Notes under the pieces: model-generated
Seen by the model: the letters and a program-made list of their open reading frames with translations, nothing else
Database searches by the model: none
What the model was told of the DNA's origin: nothing
Shown here: positions 62,214-64,000 of the stretch, in pieces
Numbering within the stretch: position 1 is the first letter of the stretch
Layout of the letters: every line of letters starts with the position of its first letter
From: Ideonella sp.
GTDB lineage: Bacteria; Pseudomonadota; Gammaproteobacteria; Burkholderiales; Burkholderiaceae_C
NCBI GenBank assembly: GCA_015075165.1
Contig: JABTUY010000001.1
Span: forward strand, 496,001-560,000
DNA: 64,000 nt
Direction of reading: 5' to 3'
Position numbers and translations under genes: made by a program

Positions 62214-63188
62214 ATGCGAAAGCACCTTCGCCACCTGCTCGTCGCAGCCGGCGCCGTCTGCGCGGCCGCATCCGCGCTCGCGCAGGATTGGCCCGGCGGC
62301 AAACCGGTGACGCTGGTGGTCGGCACGCCCGCGGGCGGCGCGGTCGACGTCTACGCCCGCGCGCTGGCCGAGCAACTGGGCCAGCAGGTGGGCGGCACCT
62401 TCATCGTCGAGAACAAGCCCGGCGCCAACGGCAACATCAGCGCCGAGGTCGTGCTCAACGCGCCGGCCGACGGGCACACGCTGTGGATGGGCACGCAGTC
62501 GATGATGACAATCAACCCGGCGGCGTTCGCGCACCTGCGCTGGAAGCCGGCCGACTTCAAGCCGCTGGTCAAGGGCGTGGCCGCGCCGCTCGTGCTGGTG
62601 ACGCATCCGTCGGTGCCGGCCAAGACCTTCGCCGAGCTCACCGCGTGGATCGCGCAGCAGGGCGGCAAGGCCGCGTATGCCTCGTTCAGCCCGGGCACGC
62701 CGTCGCACTTCCTCGGCTACCAGCTCGGCGAGAAGCTGAAGGCCGATCTGGTGCACGTGCCGTACAAGGGCTCGGCGCCGCAGGTGACCGCGCTGGTGGC
62801 CGGACAGGTGCCGATGGGCTTCACGCAACTCGCCACCTCGATGCCGCACATCCAGGCCGGCAAGCTGCACGCGATCGCGGTCACCGGCGCCAGCCGTTCG
62901 CGCTCGCTGCCGCAGGTGCCGACGATGGGCGAGCTGGGCTACCCCGACCTCACCACGACGATCTGGTTCGGCCTCATGTCGCCTGCCGCCACGCCGCCGG
63001 CGGTGCAGCAGGCCATCTTGAGCGCGGCCATCAAGGTGCAGGCCGACCCGGCCTACCGCACCCGGATGGAGGCGCAGAACTTCGACGTGCCGACCGAATC
63101 GGGCGCCGCGTTCGAGCGCTCGATCGCCGAGGAAACCGGGCGCTGGGCGCGCCTGGTGAAGGCCACCGGGTTCACGGCGGGCAACTGA
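62214..63188 (+). CDS. Bug/TctC-type tripartite tricarboxylate transporter substrate-binding protein
   Basis: 324 residues. Signal peptide MRKHLRHLLVAAGAVCAAASALA precedes QDWPGGKPVTLVVGTPAGGAVDVYARALAEQL, the family's N-terminal lobe, then VENKPGANGNISAEVV, DGHTLWMGTQSMMTINPA, PYKGSAPQVTALVAGQVPMGF, VTGASRSRSLPQVPTMGELGYPDL. The Bug family is expanded in Burkholderiales and binds carboxylates in the periplasm. No TctA/TctB genes are adjacent. CGGAGACCC lies just before the ATG; TACGAT near 62136 may be its -10. Confidence 0.93.
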   Translation: MRKHLRHLLVAAGAVCAAASALAQDWPGGKPVTLVVGTPAGGAVDVYARALAEQLGQQVGGTFIVENKPGANGNISAEVVLNAPADGHTLWMGTQSMMTINPAAFAHLRWKPADFKPLVKGVAAPLVLVTHPSVPAKTFAELTAWIAQQGGKAAYASFSPGTPSHFLGYQLGEKLKADLVHVPYKGSAPQVTALVAGQVPMGFTQLATSMPHIQAGKLHAIAVTGASRSRSLPQVPTMGELGYPDLTTTIWFGLMSPAATPPAVQQAILSAAIKVQADPAYRTRMEAQNFDVPTESGAAFERSIAEETGRWARLVKATGFTAGN

Positions 63189-63221
63189 AGGCTATCGACC
63201 GTCGCCGCAGCGCCGGCCCGG

Positions 63222-63227
63222 TATACT
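63222..63227 (+). promoter_or_regulatory. -10 box of the rhlE leader transcript
   Basis: TATACT is a strong -10 match and stands out in G+C-rich DNA. Its expected transcription start (about 63234) falls at the base of the first hairpin. No good -35 is visible at 17 bp. Confidence 0.5.
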
Positions 63228-63233
63228 CGCGTC

Positions 63234-63502
63234 TGCGGCTGGGCCTCAGGTCCAGCCGCTTCGTTCATCCCCTCTGACCTGGCCACGCGACCTCGATGCA
63301 TCCATCGAGGTCCGTGGCGCCGCAAGCGGTGCGGTCGGCGGCGATGCCGTCGCCTTCGACTGTCTCCGCAGCGCCGCACCGGCCACGCCCGGTGCTCGAC
63401 GCGAGCCTGTTCCCCCGGTGACTTGACCTAAAGCGGCCCCGCATGCGCGGGCCGCTTGGCGCGCTCGTTCGCGCGCCTGCATCCTTGCGAGTCAGTCTGA
63501 TC
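63234..63502 (+). ncRNA. Long structured 5' leader of the rhlE mRNA
   Basis: About 270 nt between a TATACT -10 and the ATG. It holds four or more stable hairpins: GCGGCTGG/CCAGCCGC (63235-63259), a 16-bp bulged stem around GACCTCGATG/CATCGAGGTC with loop CATC (63282-63318), AAGCGGCCC/GGGCCGCTT (63431-63457), and GGCGCGC/GCGCGCC (63458-63477). A further GGTGCGG/CCGCACC pair spans 63328-63380. Cold-shock helicase mRNAs often have such leaders. Confidence 0.55.
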
Positions 63503-64000
63503 ATGAGTTTCGAATCCCTGAACCTGCACCCGGCGCTGGCCGCCGCCGTGCGCGACGCCGGCTACACGGTGGCCACCGAAGTGCAGCAGCGCACGATCCC
63601 ACCGGCGCTCGAAGGCCGCGACCTGATGGTGTCGTCGAGCACCGGCAGCGGCAAGACCGCCGCCTTCGTGCTGCCGGCGCTGGCGCGCGTGCTCGCGGCA
63701 CGCAACGCCGCGGCGCAGCGGCCGGCATCCGACGAAGCACCAGCGATCAGCCTGGCCCATCACATCGATGCGCCGCGCACCAAGCCAGCGCGGAGCCAAG
63801 CCCGTGGCCCGCGCGTGCTGGTGCTCGTGCCCACGCGCGAGCTGGCGATCCAGGTCTCGAAGGCCGCGCTCGGCTACGGCCGCCACGTGCGCGGCCTGCG
63901 TGTGGTCACCGTGGTCGGCGGCGTGCCCTACGGCGTGCAGCTGCGCCAGCTCAGCGGCGCGCTCGACCTGTTGATCGCCACGCCCGGCCGCCTGATGGAC
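63503..64000 (+). CDS. rhlE: DEAD-box RNA helicase RhlE, N-terminal part
   Basis: The gene runs off the window; 166 residues are seen. MSFESLNLHPALAAAVRDAGY is the F-motif start, VQQRTIPPALEGRDLM the Q motif, SSTGSGKTAAF is motif I (Walker A), VLVPTRELAIQ motif Ia, VVGGVPYGVQ the GG, and ATPGRLMD motif Ib. An insertion of about 35 residues between motifs I and Ia (RVLAARNAAAQ to RSQARGP) is as in RhlE-type proteins of this group. It unwinds RNA duplexes in ribosome assembly and cold adaptation. Confidence 0.9.
   Translation, partial: MSFESLNLHPALAAAVRDAGYTVATEVQQRTIPPALEGRDLMVSSSTGSGKTAAFVLPALARVLAARNAAAQRPASDEAPAISLAHHIDAPRTKPARSQARGPRVLVLVPTRELAIQVSKAALGYGRHVRGLRVVTVVGGVPYGVQLRQLSGALDLLIATPGRLMD

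Overview
This 64 kb window is G+C-rich (about 70 percent by eye), densely coding chromosome from a betaproteobacterium, most likely order Burkholderiales (Rubrivivax/Leptothrix/Piscinibacter-like). The evidence is a Bug/TctC-type solute-binding protein, a DUF4148 secreted protein, an MlaD-type protein with its lipoprotein, a glucan biosynthesis protein, an RhlE-type helicase and the codon bias. I see no rRNA, tRNA, CRISPR array, prophage or intact insertion sequence. The genus call is inference.

Layout. 1-5.4 kb: end of an MlaD-like gene with its lipoprotein, a trans-sulfuration PLP enzyme, an M20 amidohydrolase, a pirin and a small membrane protein. 5.4-7.5 kb: an AAA ATPase/DUF4143 gene behind a perfect AT-rich inverted repeat, then a secreted protein. 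7.5-14 kb: aldo/keto reductase, then an NHEJ cassette (ligD, ku, a MerR-like HTH/TPR protein) and an alpha/beta hydrolase. 14-19 kb: a decayed partial copy of a histidine kinase, DUF6064 and Tat-exported aldo/keto reductase genes, a large inverted repeat, a DUF4148 gene, and a divergent two-component system whose kinase is the parent of the decayed copy. 19-24.6 kb: a 1393-residue AsmA/DUF748 protein and two secreted proteins. 24.6-35 kb: dienelactone hydrolase, RraA-like, patatin, AraC, NTF2-like, protoglobin/HxlR pair, heptosyltransferase, small envelope proteins, YhiN flavoprotein, cupin. 35-42 kb: hydrolase remnant, GAF-PAS-GGDEF protein with an altered signature, opgD, two glutathione transferases, lytic transglycosylase. 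42-51 kb: ParA-like ATPase, D-2-hydroxyacid dehydrogenase, serine hydrolase, zinc alcohol dehydrogenase, M3 peptidase, and a TonB/TolA-like protein with a 15-bp tandem repeat. 51-57 kb: ACT-domain protein with a possible leader peptide and hairpin, TDT transporter, MarR, a UGT-type glycosyltransferase and a benzoylformate-decarboxylase-like enzyme. 57-64 kb: YciI, VOC, K+/H+ antiporter, Uup ABC-F ATPase, Bug protein, and the 5' part of rhlE behind a long structured leader.

How the genes work together. The clearest units are ligD-ku (double-strand break repair), the response regulator/kinase pair with its 20-bp palindromic operator, the divergent HxlR/protoglobin and MarR/glycosyltransferase pairs, and the MlaD-like gene with its lipoprotein. 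Much of the rest is single-gene or two-gene envelope and metabolic functions. The less ordinary signals are in the non-coding DNA: several perfect or nested inverted repeats, a -10-like hexamer placed 6-7 bp before many start codons (suggesting leaderless mRNAs), and two gene remnants.
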